DNA of 64,000 nucleotides from Corynebacterium pseudotuberculosis. Lineage in GTDB: Bacteria; Actinomycetota; Actinomycetes; Mycobacteriales; Mycobacteriaceae. The stretch spans positions 1-64,000 of the forward strand of contig NZ_CP021251.1 in NCBI RefSeq assembly GCF_002155265.1. The letters are read 5' to 3'. The translations under genes were made by a program, and so were the position numbers. The notes below the pieces were generated by a model. That model was not told the DNA's origin. It searched no databases and was given only the letters and a program-made list of their open reading frames with translations. This document shows positions 12,432 to 20,573 of the stretch, piece after piece. Every line of letters starts with the position of its first letter. The first letter of the stretch is position 1.

Positions 12432-13211
12432 ATGACTAGAGTTTCGACGCCTCGGAAATCCCGTCGCTCGCCAGGATGGATACCTAACCAGCATGGGGCA
12501 TGGTTTATGGTGACTGTTCCTGCCATCATCGGCGTGGCCCTCGCACCCGCATGGATTGATATTCCGCTTCTGTTGTTGTGGTGGTGTGGTTATTTTGCAT
12601 TTTTTGCGGCGAGCGTATGGATGCGCGGACGGTACCGAAAGCACCATCTGCCACCGCTTGTCACTTATGGCGTAGTTACTGGAATTTCAGGTTTAGTGGT
12701 TTTGCTCTGTCAATGGCAGCTGGTGGTGTGGATCCCCGCATTCCTTCCTCTCATTGGGATCGCTGTGTATGAAACATGGCGGCGTCGGCCACGTTCACTG
12801 CTCTCTGGGCTAGCTACCGTGTGCGCAGCCTGCCTTATTCTGCCCGTTATCACCTGGGCTGGCGATGGCCTCACAGTGCGTGTGTGGGCCATATGCGGGG
12901 TCCTGCTGCTGTATTTTGCTGGCAGTATCCCCTATGTAAAAACGCTTATCCGGGAACGCGGCTCTCGACCTTGGCTTATCGGTTCCATAACTTTTCACAT
13001 AGTTTTTCTGATCATCGCCTGTGTGGCTGCTGCCTATCAGATGGTTCATGTTGCGGTGGCAGTGGTCGCCGGGATTCTTCTACTCCGCGCCTGGCTTATG
13101 CCTGTCACCGGTGCGCGCCGGGAACGCCTGTGGACTCCCCGGCAGGTGGGGCTTCTCGACGCTCTTCTAGGGGTGCTTGTTGTCCTAACCGCAGTGCTTC
13201 CTCCCGCTTAA
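12432..13211 (+). CDS. YwiC-like integral membrane protein
   Basis: A 259-residue polytopic protein with a short basic N-terminus (TRVSTPRKSRRSP) and about seven hydrophobic helices. The conserved start of the soluble/TM1 junction, WIPNQHGAWFM, is the signature of the YwiC-like family (PF14256). No transport substrate or enzymatic role is firmly known for the family. It is monocistronic, between the first tRNA unit and a secreted protein gene. Its start codon lies close to an AT-rich possible -10 region, so a very short leader is possible. Confidence 0.8.
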   Translation: MTRVSTPRKSRRSPGWIPNQHGAWFMVTVPAIIGVALAPAWIDIPLLLLWWCGYFAFFAASVWMRGRYRKHHLPPLVTYGVVTGISGLVVLLCQWQLVVWIPAFLPLIGIAVYETWRRRPRSLLSGLATVCAACLILPVITWAGDGLTVRVWAICGVLLLYFAGSIPYVKTLIRERGSRPWLIGSITFHIVFLIIACVAAAYQMVHVAVAVVAGILLLRAWLMPVTGARRERLWTPRQVGLLDALLGVLVVLTAVLPPA

Positions 13212-13446
13212 TGAAGAAAAGGCCGCCGCTTTAGAAAACTTGTTTTCCCTGTTAATCGATATTTTTTCATAATGGCACCGCTGTGCGCTGGGGTTTTTCT
13301 GGGATTATTGAACAATCCCATATTTAGTGTGTGATGCAGAACTCACTTTTTGAAAACGGGTGGTAACAAGGGCGATTTTTTGCCGAATTGTGGTTAAAAC
13401 GAGATCGCCTATTGATAGAAAAATGATTATCCGTAAGGTGGGGCTC

Positions 13447-13464
13447 GTCCCAAACACGGGACGA
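13447..13464 (+). promoter_or_regulatory. Leader hairpin in the 13212-13537 gap
   Basis: The 326-base gap upstream of the secreted-protein gene contains a small hairpin, CGTCCC - AAACAC - GGGACG, about 75 bases before the start codon. The gap also has T-rich stretches that could belong to a promoter or to termination of the YwiC-like gene. I see nothing else there; a regulatory role for the hairpin is only a guess. Confidence 0.3.
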
Positions 13465-13537
13465 CAGGATTGAGCATTCGATCATGCCAACAACAGGCAT
13501 CATCCTGAAACCTTCAATATGGATTAAGGAGAATTGT

Positions 13538-14053
13538 TTGTCTTCTAACAAGAACGTTGCTCTCCGCAACCTAGCAGTAGCTGCTGGTGCCACCGCTCTA
13601 GGCCTTGGGGCGGTATTTGGAACTGCTGGAGCGGCTATGGCCGCTGATGAGCCGGCAACTCCACCAGCCGTAAACGCAGAAAAGCCCGCCCCTTCCATCG
13701 AACAGGACACTCCTGTTGACGTGGATAAGCCGGAAACACTAGATCCCGATGAGAAAACCCCTGAGATCGATGATCGTGATGACGTACTGAAGTACGAACC
13801 GACCACCGTGAAAGCAGGGCACACCGCTTATGCGGAAATCAAGGGAGATGTTGATGAGGACACCATCTTTGGATACTCACAGTCGGGTATTCCAGAGGGC
13901 TGGTTTGTCTCTGTCGATGAAGAAACCGGCAAAGTGAGTGTTAGCGCCAGCCCTGATGCAAAGCCTGGTGACACCTATACTGTGAAGGTCAAAGTAGTGG
14001 ACCTTGACGGAAAAGTAACATGGGCGGAAGCACCTTTCACCGTGGGTGAGTAA
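13538..14053 (+). CDS. Secreted acidic protein with Rib/YPDG-like C-terminal domain
   Basis: I place the start at TTG 13538, six bases after a perfect AAGGAG site (13526-13531). The ATG 54 bases upstream lacks such a site and would spoil the signal peptide. The 171-residue product has a Sec signal with predicted cleavage after AMA (residue 35). A Pro/Asp/Glu-rich spacer follows (about 36-85), then a beta-rich domain with GIPEGWFVSVDEETGKVSV and SPDAKPGDTYTVKVKVVDLDG. That pattern is typical of Rib/alpha-like and YPDG surface repeats. There is no LPXTG motif or membrane anchor, so it is probably released or bound non-covalently. Confidence 0.75.
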   Translation: MSSNKNVALRNLAVAAGATALGLGAVFGTAGAAMAADEPATPPAVNAEKPAPSIEQDTPVDVDKPETLDPDEKTPEIDDRDDVLKYEPTTVKAGHTAYAEIKGDVDEDTIFGYSQSGIPEGWFVSVDEETGKVSVSASPDAKPGDTYTVKVKVVDLDGKVTWAEAPFTVGE

Positions 14054-14098
14054 GGAAGTGTATATCTACGCTAACCGCAGGGATTATCTTATCTAAGC

Positions 14099-14146
14099 AA
14101 GGACAATGAGACTCTTGGTAAAAGGGGTCTCATTGTCCTTATTTAA
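14099..14146 (+). terminator. Terminator of the secreted-protein gene
   Basis: Perfect 14-bp stem AAGGACAATGAGAC (14099-14112) / GTCTCATTGTCCTT (14127-14140) followed by ATTTAAT. Confidence 0.85.
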
Positions 14147-14285
14147 TAGGAAGTATGTTGTATAAGCGGTGAGGGATAAAAGGGAACCAAAGTGGGAAAA
14201 ATTAAGTTTTAAGAGCTGCGATGACTCTAGTTTGTTACCGCATTAGACGTAACGTAGATCTAGTTGCTACACTGATGTCTGCACC

Positions 14286-14358
14286 GGGGCATTAGCTCAA
14301 TTGGTAGAGCACCTGCTTTGCAAGCAGGAGGTCAGGAGTTCGATTCTCCTATGCTCCA
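14286..14358 (+). tRNA. tRNA-Ala (anticodon TGC), second copy
   Basis: Identical over all 73 bases to the copy at 12260-12332, but with unrelated flanks and its own terminator, so it is a separate transcription unit rather than a recent large duplication. Confidence 0.96.
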
Positions 14359-14365
14359 CGGTATG

Positions 14366-14406
14366 AAGAAGACCACCTCTAAATTTTTAGAGGTGGTCTT
14401 CTTGCA
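14366..14406 (+). terminator. Terminator of the second tRNA-Ala
   Basis: Perfect inverted repeat AAGAAGACCACCTCTAAA (14366-14383) / TTTAGAGGTGGTCTTCTT (14386-14403). The remaining 280 bases to the next gene hold no ORF I can support, only the operator-like palindrome at 14662. Confidence 0.85.
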
Positions 14407-14661
14407 TGAAATAGGATTTGAGGGCATGGGTGGGGGCGTCGATACGCTTAAAACGATAACGCCTAATTATCAGGATGCTGCAGCGGAAGTACAGCAGCCG
14501 AGTCTTGAAAAAGAAACCGGATTGTGGGCCGATGCCGCGCATCCCACAGGAACGGGCATGAGGGGCTGCCCCCGATTGAGGGGTGAGGCTTGTGCAGCTC
14601 AAGCCCTCTGAATCGATAAACTAGCTGGTCAGTACAGTACCGTTGAGCTTGACCCTGGTGA

Positions 14662-14678
14662 CATAGTGCGACACTATG
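14662..14678. promoter_or_regulatory. Operator-like palindrome before the sugar ABC operon
   Basis: Perfect inverted repeat CATAGTG-CGA-CACTATG ending six bases before the GTG start of the binding-protein gene. A -35-like TTGACC lies at 14649-14654. A dyad overlapping the promoter and start region is what a LacI-, GntR- or DeoR-type repressor site would look like. No regulator gene is adjacent, so the binding protein is unknown. Confidence 0.45.
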
Positions 14679-14683
14679 CATAG

Positions 14684-15685
14684 GTGAAAAATCTCCGGTT
14701 CCCCCTACATGCGGCGGTCATTACACTCGCTGCATCCGTCGTTCTCAGCGCTTGCTCTGCAACAGGTGGCGCTCCGCGCTCCTCGAATATTACGGGCGGA
14801 CAATCGGGTGGAGTAGATACGCCTCGCTACGTGGTCGCAATGGTGACGCACGGTGCTCCAGGCGATACTTTCTGGGATTTGATACGTAAAGGCGCGGAAG
14901 ATGCGGCAAAGAAGAGCAATATAGAGCTGCGGTACGCGTCGGATCCGGAAGCGCCGAATCAATCTAATCTGATTCAAAACGCCATAGATTCCAAAGTCGA
15001 TGGGATAGCAGTGACTATGCCCAACGCGGAGGCAATTGGGCCAACCGCAAAGAAAGCTGTGGCAGCAAAAATCCCAACGGTGGCGCTCAACGCAGGACTA
15101 GATGCTTACCAAAAATATGACATTTCTGCGTTCTTTGGACAGGAAGAAAAGGTAGCCGGAACTCTAGCTGGTAAACGCCTTGCACAGGATGGGGCTAAGC
15201 ACGCTCTCTGCGTTATCCATGAGCAAGGTAACTCTTCTCAAGAAGCTCGCTGCGCGGGCCTTAAAGAGGGGCTTGCAGACGCCGACGTAGAAATTCTTTA
15301 TGTCAATGGTAAGGATATGACCAGCGTGCAATCCACAGTGCAGGCAAAGCTAGCTCAGGATAAAAGCATCGACTGGGTGATGGGGCTAGTAGCCCCTGTC
15401 GCTCTCACCAGCGTGGATGCAGTAAAAAACTCTGGAAGCTCAGCCAAAATATCAACTTTTGATACTAACGCTCAGTTAGTGACCGCCATTAAGAACGGTA
15501 CAGTGCAGTGGGCCGTAGATCAGCAACCGTATCTTCAGGGATACCTGGCTATCGATGCGCTGTGGCTCGCACAGCGTAATGGTTCGACTGTTGGCGGAAA
15601 TAGACCTGTTTACACAGGTCCGAGTTTTGTTGATGCCACCAACGTAGACAAAATTGCAGACTCAGCAAAGGAAGGCCTGCGTTGA
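14684..15685 (+). CDS. Sugar ABC transporter substrate-binding lipoprotein (CUT2 type)
   Basis: A 333-residue lipoprotein with signal and lipobox (VVLSAC, Cys about residue 23), so it is anchored outside the membrane. The mature part is a type 1 periplasmic-binding fold of the ribose/xylose/fructose group. Its first beta-strand region reads YVVAMVTHGAPGDTFWDLI, followed by DGIAVTMPNAEAIGP. It captures a monosaccharide for the permease encoded next. Its stop overlaps the permease start. The GTG start lies just after an operator-like palindrome. The exact sugar cannot be told from sequence; the gene trio resembles the frcBCA fructose system. Confidence 0.85.
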   Translation: MKNLRFPLHAAVITLAASVVLSACSATGGAPRSSNITGGQSGGVDTPRYVVAMVTHGAPGDTFWDLIRKGAEDAAKKSNIELRYASDPEAPNQSNLIQNAIDSKVDGIAVTMPNAEAIGPTAKKAVAAKIPTVALNAGLDAYQKYDISAFFGQEEKVAGTLAGKRLAQDGAKHALCVIHEQGNSSQEARCAGLKEGLADADVEILYVNGKDMTSVQSTVQAKLAQDKSIDWVMGLVAPVALTSVDAVKNSGSSAKISTFDTNAQLVTAIKNGTVQWAVDQQPYLQGYLAIDALWLAQRNGSTVGGNRPVYTGPSFVDATNVDKIADSAKEGLR

Positions 15686-16767
15686 TTATTCCTCGCCCTA
15701 CCGCACAATCCGCAGCAGCAAGTACCGCGGACGTCGGAACTGCCACCAAAAGCGACGATCGGCTACGTCGGCGGACAGGCTTTTCGGCGCTGATTCGGCG
15801 TCCAGAGTTTGCCAGCCTGCTAGGCGCAGTAGCCATATTCGTTTTATTTTTGAGCGTGGCGCCGTCGTTTCGCTCCATTGACGCATTAACCACGGTCCTT
15901 TACGCAAGCTCTACTTTAGGAATCGTCGCTGTATCTGTGGGCCTGCTCATGATTGGCAGTGAGTTTGATCTGTCCTCGGGGGTTGCTGTTACTACAGCCG
16001 CGTTGGCTGCGACGATGCTGAACTACAACTTGCACCTCAACAGCTGGGTTGGGGCGTTACTGTCTTTATTTATTGCTCTGGCGATTGGTGCGTTGAGCGG
16101 GTACCTGGTTACCAAGACCGGTATTGATAGCTTCCTGATCACACTAGCGGCATTTTTAATGCTGCAAGGACTTAACCTGGCCATTACTAAGCTCGTAACC
16201 AGCCAAGTAGCTACTCCCAGTATCGCGGATATGGAAGGATTTCCCTCAGCGCAAAAGGTCTTTGCCGGTACCGTGCACATAGGCAGCGTCTCTGTGCGCG
16301 CGACTGTTTTTTGGTGGATATTCTTTGTAGCAGCGAGTTCATGGTTGCTGTTTAAGACGCGGTTTGGCAACTGGATTTTTGCAGTAGGTGGGGATGCCAA
16401 CGCAGCACGTGCCTCTGGCGTTCCCGTGGCACGCGTCAAAATTATTTTGTTCATGTTTGTCGGTTTTGCCGCCTGGTTTGTGGGTATGCATAACCTCTTT
16501 ACCTTTGACTCCATTCAAGCTGGTCAAGGCGTAGGAAACGAGTTTTTGTATATTATCGCCGCGGTGATCGGCGGCTGTGCAATGACCGGTGGGCGAGGCA
16601 CGATCATAGGCACTGCTATTGGTGCCCTCATCTTTGGAATGACAAACCAGGGGATTGTTTATGCAGGATGGAATCCCGATTGGTTTAAGTTTTTCCTCGG
16701 AGCCATGCTGCTTTTTGCAGTGCTCACTAATACTTCCTTTGCCACACTAACCAAGGGGAGAAAATAA
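15682..16767 (+). CDS. Sugar ABC transporter permease (CUT2/RbsC type)
   Basis: A 361-residue integral membrane protein with a basic N-terminal tail (RLRRRTG) and about ten hydrophobic helices. It belongs to the branched-chain/ribose permease family (BPD_transp_2); the segment GGDANAARASGVPVARVKI is the cytoplasmic loop that contacts the ATPase. The start is TTG 15682, overlapping the previous stop and preceded by AAGGAAGG. Together with the flanking genes it forms a complete single-permease importer. Confidence 0.86.
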   Translation: MIIPRPTAQSAAASTADVGTATKSDDRLRRRTGFSALIRRPEFASLLGAVAIFVLFLSVAPSFRSIDALTTVLYASSTLGIVAVSVGLLMIGSEFDLSSGVAVTTAALAATMLNYNLHLNSWVGALLSLFIALAIGALSGYLVTKTGIDSFLITLAAFLMLQGLNLAITKLVTSQVATPSIADMEGFPSAQKVFAGTVHIGSVSVRATVFWWIFFVAASSWLLFKTRFGNWIFAVGGDANAARASGVPVARVKIILFMFVGFAAWFVGMHNLFTFDSIQAGQGVGNEFLYIIAAVIGGCAMTGGRGTIIGTAIGALIFGMTNQGIVYAGWNPDWFKFFLGAMLLFAVLTNTSFATLTKGRK

Positions 16768-16768
16768 A

Positions 16769-17542
16769 ATGGATACGTCTACAACCCCGATTATTGAGCT
16801 CCGCGATATTACTAAAAGCTATGGTGCATTTGATGCTTTACGCGGTGTGAACCTGAGCGTTGCGTCAGGTGAGGTAACGTGCGTTTTAGGTGATAACGGC
16901 GCCGGTAAATCCACACTCATCAAGATCTTATCCGGCCTGCATAAACAGACCTCTGGAGAGTTGCTTATCGACGGCCAGCCAGTAACTTTTAGCGGCCCCC
17001 GTGCAGCATTAGACAATGGCATTGCTACTGTTCACCAAAACTTAGCGGTGGTTGGGCAGATGTCGGTGTGGAGAAATTTTTTCTTAGGACAAGAGCTCAC
17101 AGGTTTTTTGGGGCGTCTCCGTGAATCTGAGATGCGCTCGATTGCTCAAGAACAATTGAAGACTATGGGGATTGATCTTCCCGATATAGACGTAGAAGTT
17201 GAGTCGCTATCGGGTGGGCAACGCCAGGTGGTAGCGATTGCTCGCGCGGTCTATTTTGGTGCTCGCGTTATTATCCTTGACGAGCCCACTGCGGCTCTCG
17301 GCGTGAAACAATCTAGCATGGTGCTGCGCTTTGTAGCAGCTGCACGAGACAAAGGTCTCGGCGTTGTTCTTATTACCCACAACCCTCATCACGCGTATTT
17401 GGTAGGGGACCGCTTTACCATCCTCAACCTGGGCAATCAGATACTCAATGCATCGCGGGATCAGGTGACCCTGGAGCAACTAACGCAACAAATGGCCGGT
17501 GGCGGGGAACTAGAGGCATTGAGCCACGAGTTATCTCGTTAG
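16769..17542 (+). CDS. Sugar ABC transporter ATP-binding protein (single-domain, FrcA-like)
   Basis: A 257-residue ABC ATPase with Walker A GDNGAGKSTL near residue 44, signature LSGGQRQVV near 148 and Walker B VIILDEPTAALG. CUT2 systems normally use a double-length ATPase such as RbsA. This one has only one nucleotide-binding domain, as in FrcA-type fructose importers, so it must act as a homodimer. It starts 1 base after the permease stop, third in the operon. Confidence 0.87.
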   Translation: MDTSTTPIIELRDITKSYGAFDALRGVNLSVASGEVTCVLGDNGAGKSTLIKILSGLHKQTSGELLIDGQPVTFSGPRAALDNGIATVHQNLAVVGQMSVWRNFFLGQELTGFLGRLRESEMRSIAQEQLKTMGIDLPDIDVEVESLSGGQRQVVAIARAVYFGARVIILDEPTAALGVKQSSMVLRFVAAARDKGLGVVLITHNPHHAYLVGDRFTILNLGNQILNASRDQVTLEQLTQQMAGGGELEALSHELSR

Positions 17543-17568
17543 GGCTGGGGAGGCGTCGATAAGCAAAA

Positions 17569-17607
17569 AACACCGCCTCTTCCTGAATCTCGCGGAGAGG
17601 CGGTGTT
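17569..17607. terminator. Bidirectional terminator between convergent units
   Basis: Perfect 12-bp stem AACACCGCCTCT / AGAGGCGGTGTT, with an A run on the left (T run on the minus strand) and GTTT on the right. It serves the ABC operon and the minus-strand gene ending at 17610. Confidence 0.85.
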
Positions 17608-17609
17608 GT

Positions 17610-18281
17610 TTACTTGGTGTCCTTAGAATCCGTATGCTGCCTTAGCTGATCTTCTAGGGATCCGAGGAGCTTTTCATCTCGCTCTGTGGCGCCTTCTTCC
17701 GGAGAAGAAACATGCTCTTCCTCGTCATCCACCGGGGTTTGAGTGGAATAGACAAGGCGAGATTCTTCTGTGTTCACAGAATCCGCACCGAAGTCCTCTA
17801 CGTGTGGTGGTTCAGTAGAGACGACGTTGCGCTTGCTTAAAAAGTAGTAGGCGACGGCACCGATAGTGGCAAGGATTGTAGTGAAGACAGAGAAGTTGAA
17901 CAGGCGTTTGCCAAAGCTAGGCTGCTTCTTTGGAGCTGCGCTCTTCTTGGCGGATTTTGCAGCCTTTCGTGCCGCTTTTTGAGCTTTTTTAGACTTCTTG
18001 TTTACCGTCTTCACTGTGTTGTCTTTAGCCGCTGCGGCATCAGCGATCGCGGAGTCAAGTCGCTTGCGAGCTTGCTCAGTAAGAGAGCTGACACGCTCTT
18101 GCGACTGATCATAAAACTCGGTGACATTGGCTTTCACGTCTTTGTGGATGTCATCGTAAGAATCAGCAGCGTTGAGTAGCGCATCGTATGCTTCACGAGT
18201 CTTACGATCGCGGTAGTTTGCGTACTTGTCGTATGCGGCCTTGGTAACCAAGATCGCGCCGCGAATGGTGCTGCTATTCAT
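17610..18281 (-). CDS. Conserved hypothetical membrane-anchored protein with basic coiled region
   Basis: A 223-residue protein of a corynebacterial family I cannot assign a function. Residues 1-90 are helical and charged. Residues about 90-125 are extremely Lys/Ala-rich (KKSKKAQKAARKAAKSAKKS), resembling histone-like nucleic-acid-binding tails. A single hydrophobic segment follows (about 134-152, FTTILATIGAVAYYFL), and then an acidic C-terminal tail. The combination of a basic patch and one membrane helix could tether DNA or ribosomes to the membrane; this is inference. It is divergent from ppiA. Confidence 0.7.
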   Translation of the reverse strand: MNSSTIRGAILVTKAAYDKYANYRDRKTREAYDALLNAADSYDDIHKDVKANVTEFYDQSQERVSSLTEQARKRLDSAIADAAAAKDNTVKTVNKKSKKAQKAARKAAKSAKKSAAPKKQPSFGKRLFNFSVFTTILATIGAVAYYFLSKRNVVSTEPPHVEDFGADSVNTEESRLVYSTQTPVDDEEEHVSSPEEGATERDEKLLGSLEDQLRQHTDSKDTK

Positions 18282-18357
18282 AGGATACTCCCATCAGAAA
18301 CTGACAAAAATGAGTTCGTTGTCCTTTCTAGCGTAGCGAGGTTAACGCATTCGCGCT

Positions 18358-18363
18358 TATGAT
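18358..18363 (+). promoter_or_regulatory. -10 element of ppiA, suggesting a leaderless transcript
   Basis: TATGAT lies seven bases before ATG 18371. Transcription starting the usual distance downstream would begin at or next to that ATG. No ribosome binding site precedes it, so a leaderless mRNA is likely. No clear -35 is visible. Confidence 0.45.
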
Positions 18364-18370
18364 GGTGCGT

Positions 18371-18895
18371 ATGACTTTGAAAACCGCTACCGCGATTTTG
18401 CACACCAACCGTGGCGATGTTGCAATCGAGCTCTTTGGCAACCACGCACCAAAGACTGTAGAAAACTTTGTCACCTTGTCCGATGGCTCCGCAGACTACA
18501 AGACTGAGAATGCATCTGGGACTACTGAAGGACCGTTCTACGATGGAGCAGTGTTCCACCGCATCATCGATGGCTTTATGATCCAAGGTGGTGACCCCAC
18601 CGGCACAGGTCGTGGCGGCCCAGGCTACATGTTTGCAGATGAGTTCCACCCTGAGCTCCAATTCGACCGCCCGTTCCTCCTAGCCATGGCTAACGCTGGC
18701 CCAGGGACTAACGGTTCCCAGTTCTTTATCACCGTGGTGCCCACCCCGCACCTCAACAACCACCACACCATTTTCGGTGAGGTAACCGACCCTGCATCGC
18801 AGAAGGTTGTTATGGATATTGCTCAGACTGCTACCGACCGCATGGATCGCCCTGTCGAACCAGTTGTGATCGAGTCTGTAGAAATCACGGAGTAA
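18371..18895 (+). CDS. ppiA: Peptidyl-prolyl cis-trans isomerase (cyclophilin A)
   Basis: Cytosolic cyclophilin that speeds cis-trans isomerisation of Xaa-Pro bonds. The start is set at ATG 18371 ([17 protein letters not shown], 174 residues), matching mycobacterial and corynebacterial relatives. An in-frame ATG four codons upstream falls on the predicted -10 element. The cyclophilin core has [19 protein letters not shown] with the catalytic Arg, then [10 protein letters not shown]. It is the first of the conserved ppiA-rhomboid neighbours between gyrA and crgA. Confidence 0.95.
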   Translation: MTLKTATAILHTNRGDVAIELFGNHAPKTVENFVTLSDGSADYKTENASGTTEGPFYDGAVFHRIIDGFMIQGGDPTGTGRGGPGYMFADEFHPELQFDRPFLLAMANAGPGTNGSQFFITVVPTPHLNNHHTIFGEVTDPASQKVVMDIAQTATDRMDRPVEPVVIESVEITE

Positions 18896-18909
18896 AACGC
18901 TTCACGCAT

Positions 18910-18955
18910 CCCCAAGTATCGCGACCACTATGGCGCGAGTACTTGGGGTTTTCTG
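18910..18955 (+). terminator. Terminator of ppiA
   Basis: Stem CCCCAAGTA.CGCG / CGCG.TACTTGGGG with one bulged base, followed by TTTTCT, 15 bases after the ppiA stop. Confidence 0.75.
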
Positions 18956-18977
18956 TATGTTCCACGAGAATGGAGGA

Positions 18978-19727
18978 ATGTCCGACCCGAGAATCCTCCA
19001 TGCAGCGTATAAACAAGCTCCTGTCACAGTTCTACTGAGCTTATCGACGCTCATCATTTTCCTTATTACGGCTTTCCAATCGCAGTCGATAACCGACAAT
19101 CTTTATGACTCTTGGATCGGTACCCACTGGATTCTCTATACACCAGAGATGCATGAACCTCTAGGAATGTTGCGCGCAATTGGGTCAATGTTCCTGCATA
19201 TCGGGCCTGGTCACCTTGCAATCAATATCTTTCTCCTTTTCTTTTTAGGCCGAGAGATTGAGCAATGTATAGGCTCTGCTCTGTTTTGCGCGGCATATTT
19301 TATTAGTGGATTAGGCGCATCGTTAATGATTATGATCATGGATCCGCTTTCTCCGACTGCTGGAGCCTCTGGGGCCATTTATGGGTTGATGGCGATCATG
19401 GTTGCCATAGCAGTAACACGAAAAACTGATATTCGTGCGCCTCTCATTCTGGTTGCGGTGAACGTGGGATACTCGTTGATTGCCGATAACGTCTCTCTTT
19501 GGGGACACATCGGTGGGCTTGTTGCGGGCTCAGTGGTCGCGCTTCCTCTTATGGCTTTTCATCGTAAACACGTTATTGCTGGCGGTACTGGTGGATTTTT
19601 GGTTTATGGAATGCCGAGAAATCATCGCGCTTTTACCAAAGACCGGTTAATCACATGGTTTGTAGTAGCTGCGATTGTTGTGTGTGAAGCTATTGGAATT
19701 TGGATAGTCGGTATGAAGTTGTTGTAG
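18978..19727 (+). CDS. Rhomboid-family intramembrane serine protease
   Basis: A 249-residue polytopic membrane protein that would cut substrates inside the bilayer. The catalytic dyad is visible: Ser in GASGAIYG (about residue 135) and His in LWGHIGG (about 178). The N-terminal HIGPGHLAINIFLLFFLG motif is typical of the family. I chose ATG 18978; the open frame begins at 18930 but that part overlaps the ppiA terminator. It is the last gene before the DnaA-box cluster and the inserted island. Confidence 0.85.
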   Translation: MSDPRILHAAYKQAPVTVLLSLSTLIIFLITAFQSQSITDNLYDSWIGTHWILYTPEMHEPLGMLRAIGSMFLHIGPGHLAINIFLLFFLGREIEQCIGSALFCAAYFISGLGASLMIMIMDPLSPTAGASGAIYGLMAIMVAIAVTRKTDIRAPLILVAVNVGYSLIADNVSLWGHIGGLVAGSVVALPLMAFHRKHVIAGGTGGFLVYGMPRNHRAFTKDRLITWFVVAAIVVCEAIGIWIVGMKLL

Positions 19728-19804
19728 CACTGTTAAAACAGTTCAGTGCTGTGGGATCGTTTGCGTGATCTTGCAGCACTATTTTTATGCGTTGGTCTTT
19801 CCTC

Positions 19805-20216
19805 TGTGGATAGTTTTAATCTTCCGAATACGTCTGTTTATACACAACCTTGATGGACGATTGTTCATTTAAATTACAAACATGGGATTTATGCCCGTAT
19901 ATATGGAGTTATCCACTGAAATTACACAGATTTTTGGAATAATTTGTAGTTCTCACAATGACATGAATTATCCACAAGAGTTATCCACACTGTGGATAAT
20001 TACACGAGTGTTGTTCACTTCTCCAATCTCTAATCTCTGATTTTTCGAGGCGAATGACCTGCACTTTTTCAGAAGTTCTCGAACAAAAACCCAGGTGGGG
20101 AAGAAGTGCACAACTTTATCCACAGGGTGTGAGAAACCTCTGGGGATAATGGAAACACTGGGTTCTACACATTTTTATACACAGCCTGTGGATAACTTTG
20201 TGCACAGTTGTACACA
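19805..20216. other. Dense DnaA-box cluster, 20 kb from dnaA
   Basis: This gene-free, AT-rich stretch has seven perfect TTATNCACA boxes. The + orientation boxes are at 19838-19846, 19968-19976, 19981-19989, 20116-20124 and 20175-20183. The opposite-orientation boxes are at 19991-19999 and 20187-20195. One-mismatch boxes lie at 19805, 19909, 20141 and 20208. Two boxes at 19981 and 19991 form an inverted pair one base apart. The density exceeds that of the dnaA-dnaN gap. It may be a DnaA titration or regulatory site, or part of the functional origin. Confidence 0.8.
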
Positions 20217-20573
20217 TGGCAGTGGAAAGAAAAATTGGGACCGATGGTGACCCTATACTTATTGCAGATGTGAAGCGCTGTGGTGGGGAATAAAATCAAA
20301 GCGCCGATTGTATCCGATTGGCTAGGATGCAACAGTTCTTGTGAATAAAAAGCGGTGGGGCTGAACGCTGCTATGCGGCTTATGGCTAAAAATGAGTGGT
20401 TGTATCGACGAGGACTGGGTAAGAGTTTTGGGACTCGGAACACCCGTGTTGCGTCACACCTGTGGATGGGATTGCTCACTTATTGGGAAGCGTTTCTAGG
20501 GTGGAAGCGTGCCGTGGAGAAACCTTATGAGTGCCATAACCTTCTCAACTGCACGCCACAGCAGGTATCCGTT

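Noticed and set aside
14318-14611. A 97-codon plus-strand open frame
   Set aside because: It starts inside tRNA-Ala and runs through its terminator; the composition is not protein-like.
18955-18971. A parS-like sequence near TGTTCCACGAGAA
   Set aside because: It has too many differences from TGTTTCACGTGAAACA and loses the dyad; no good parS site was seen in the window.
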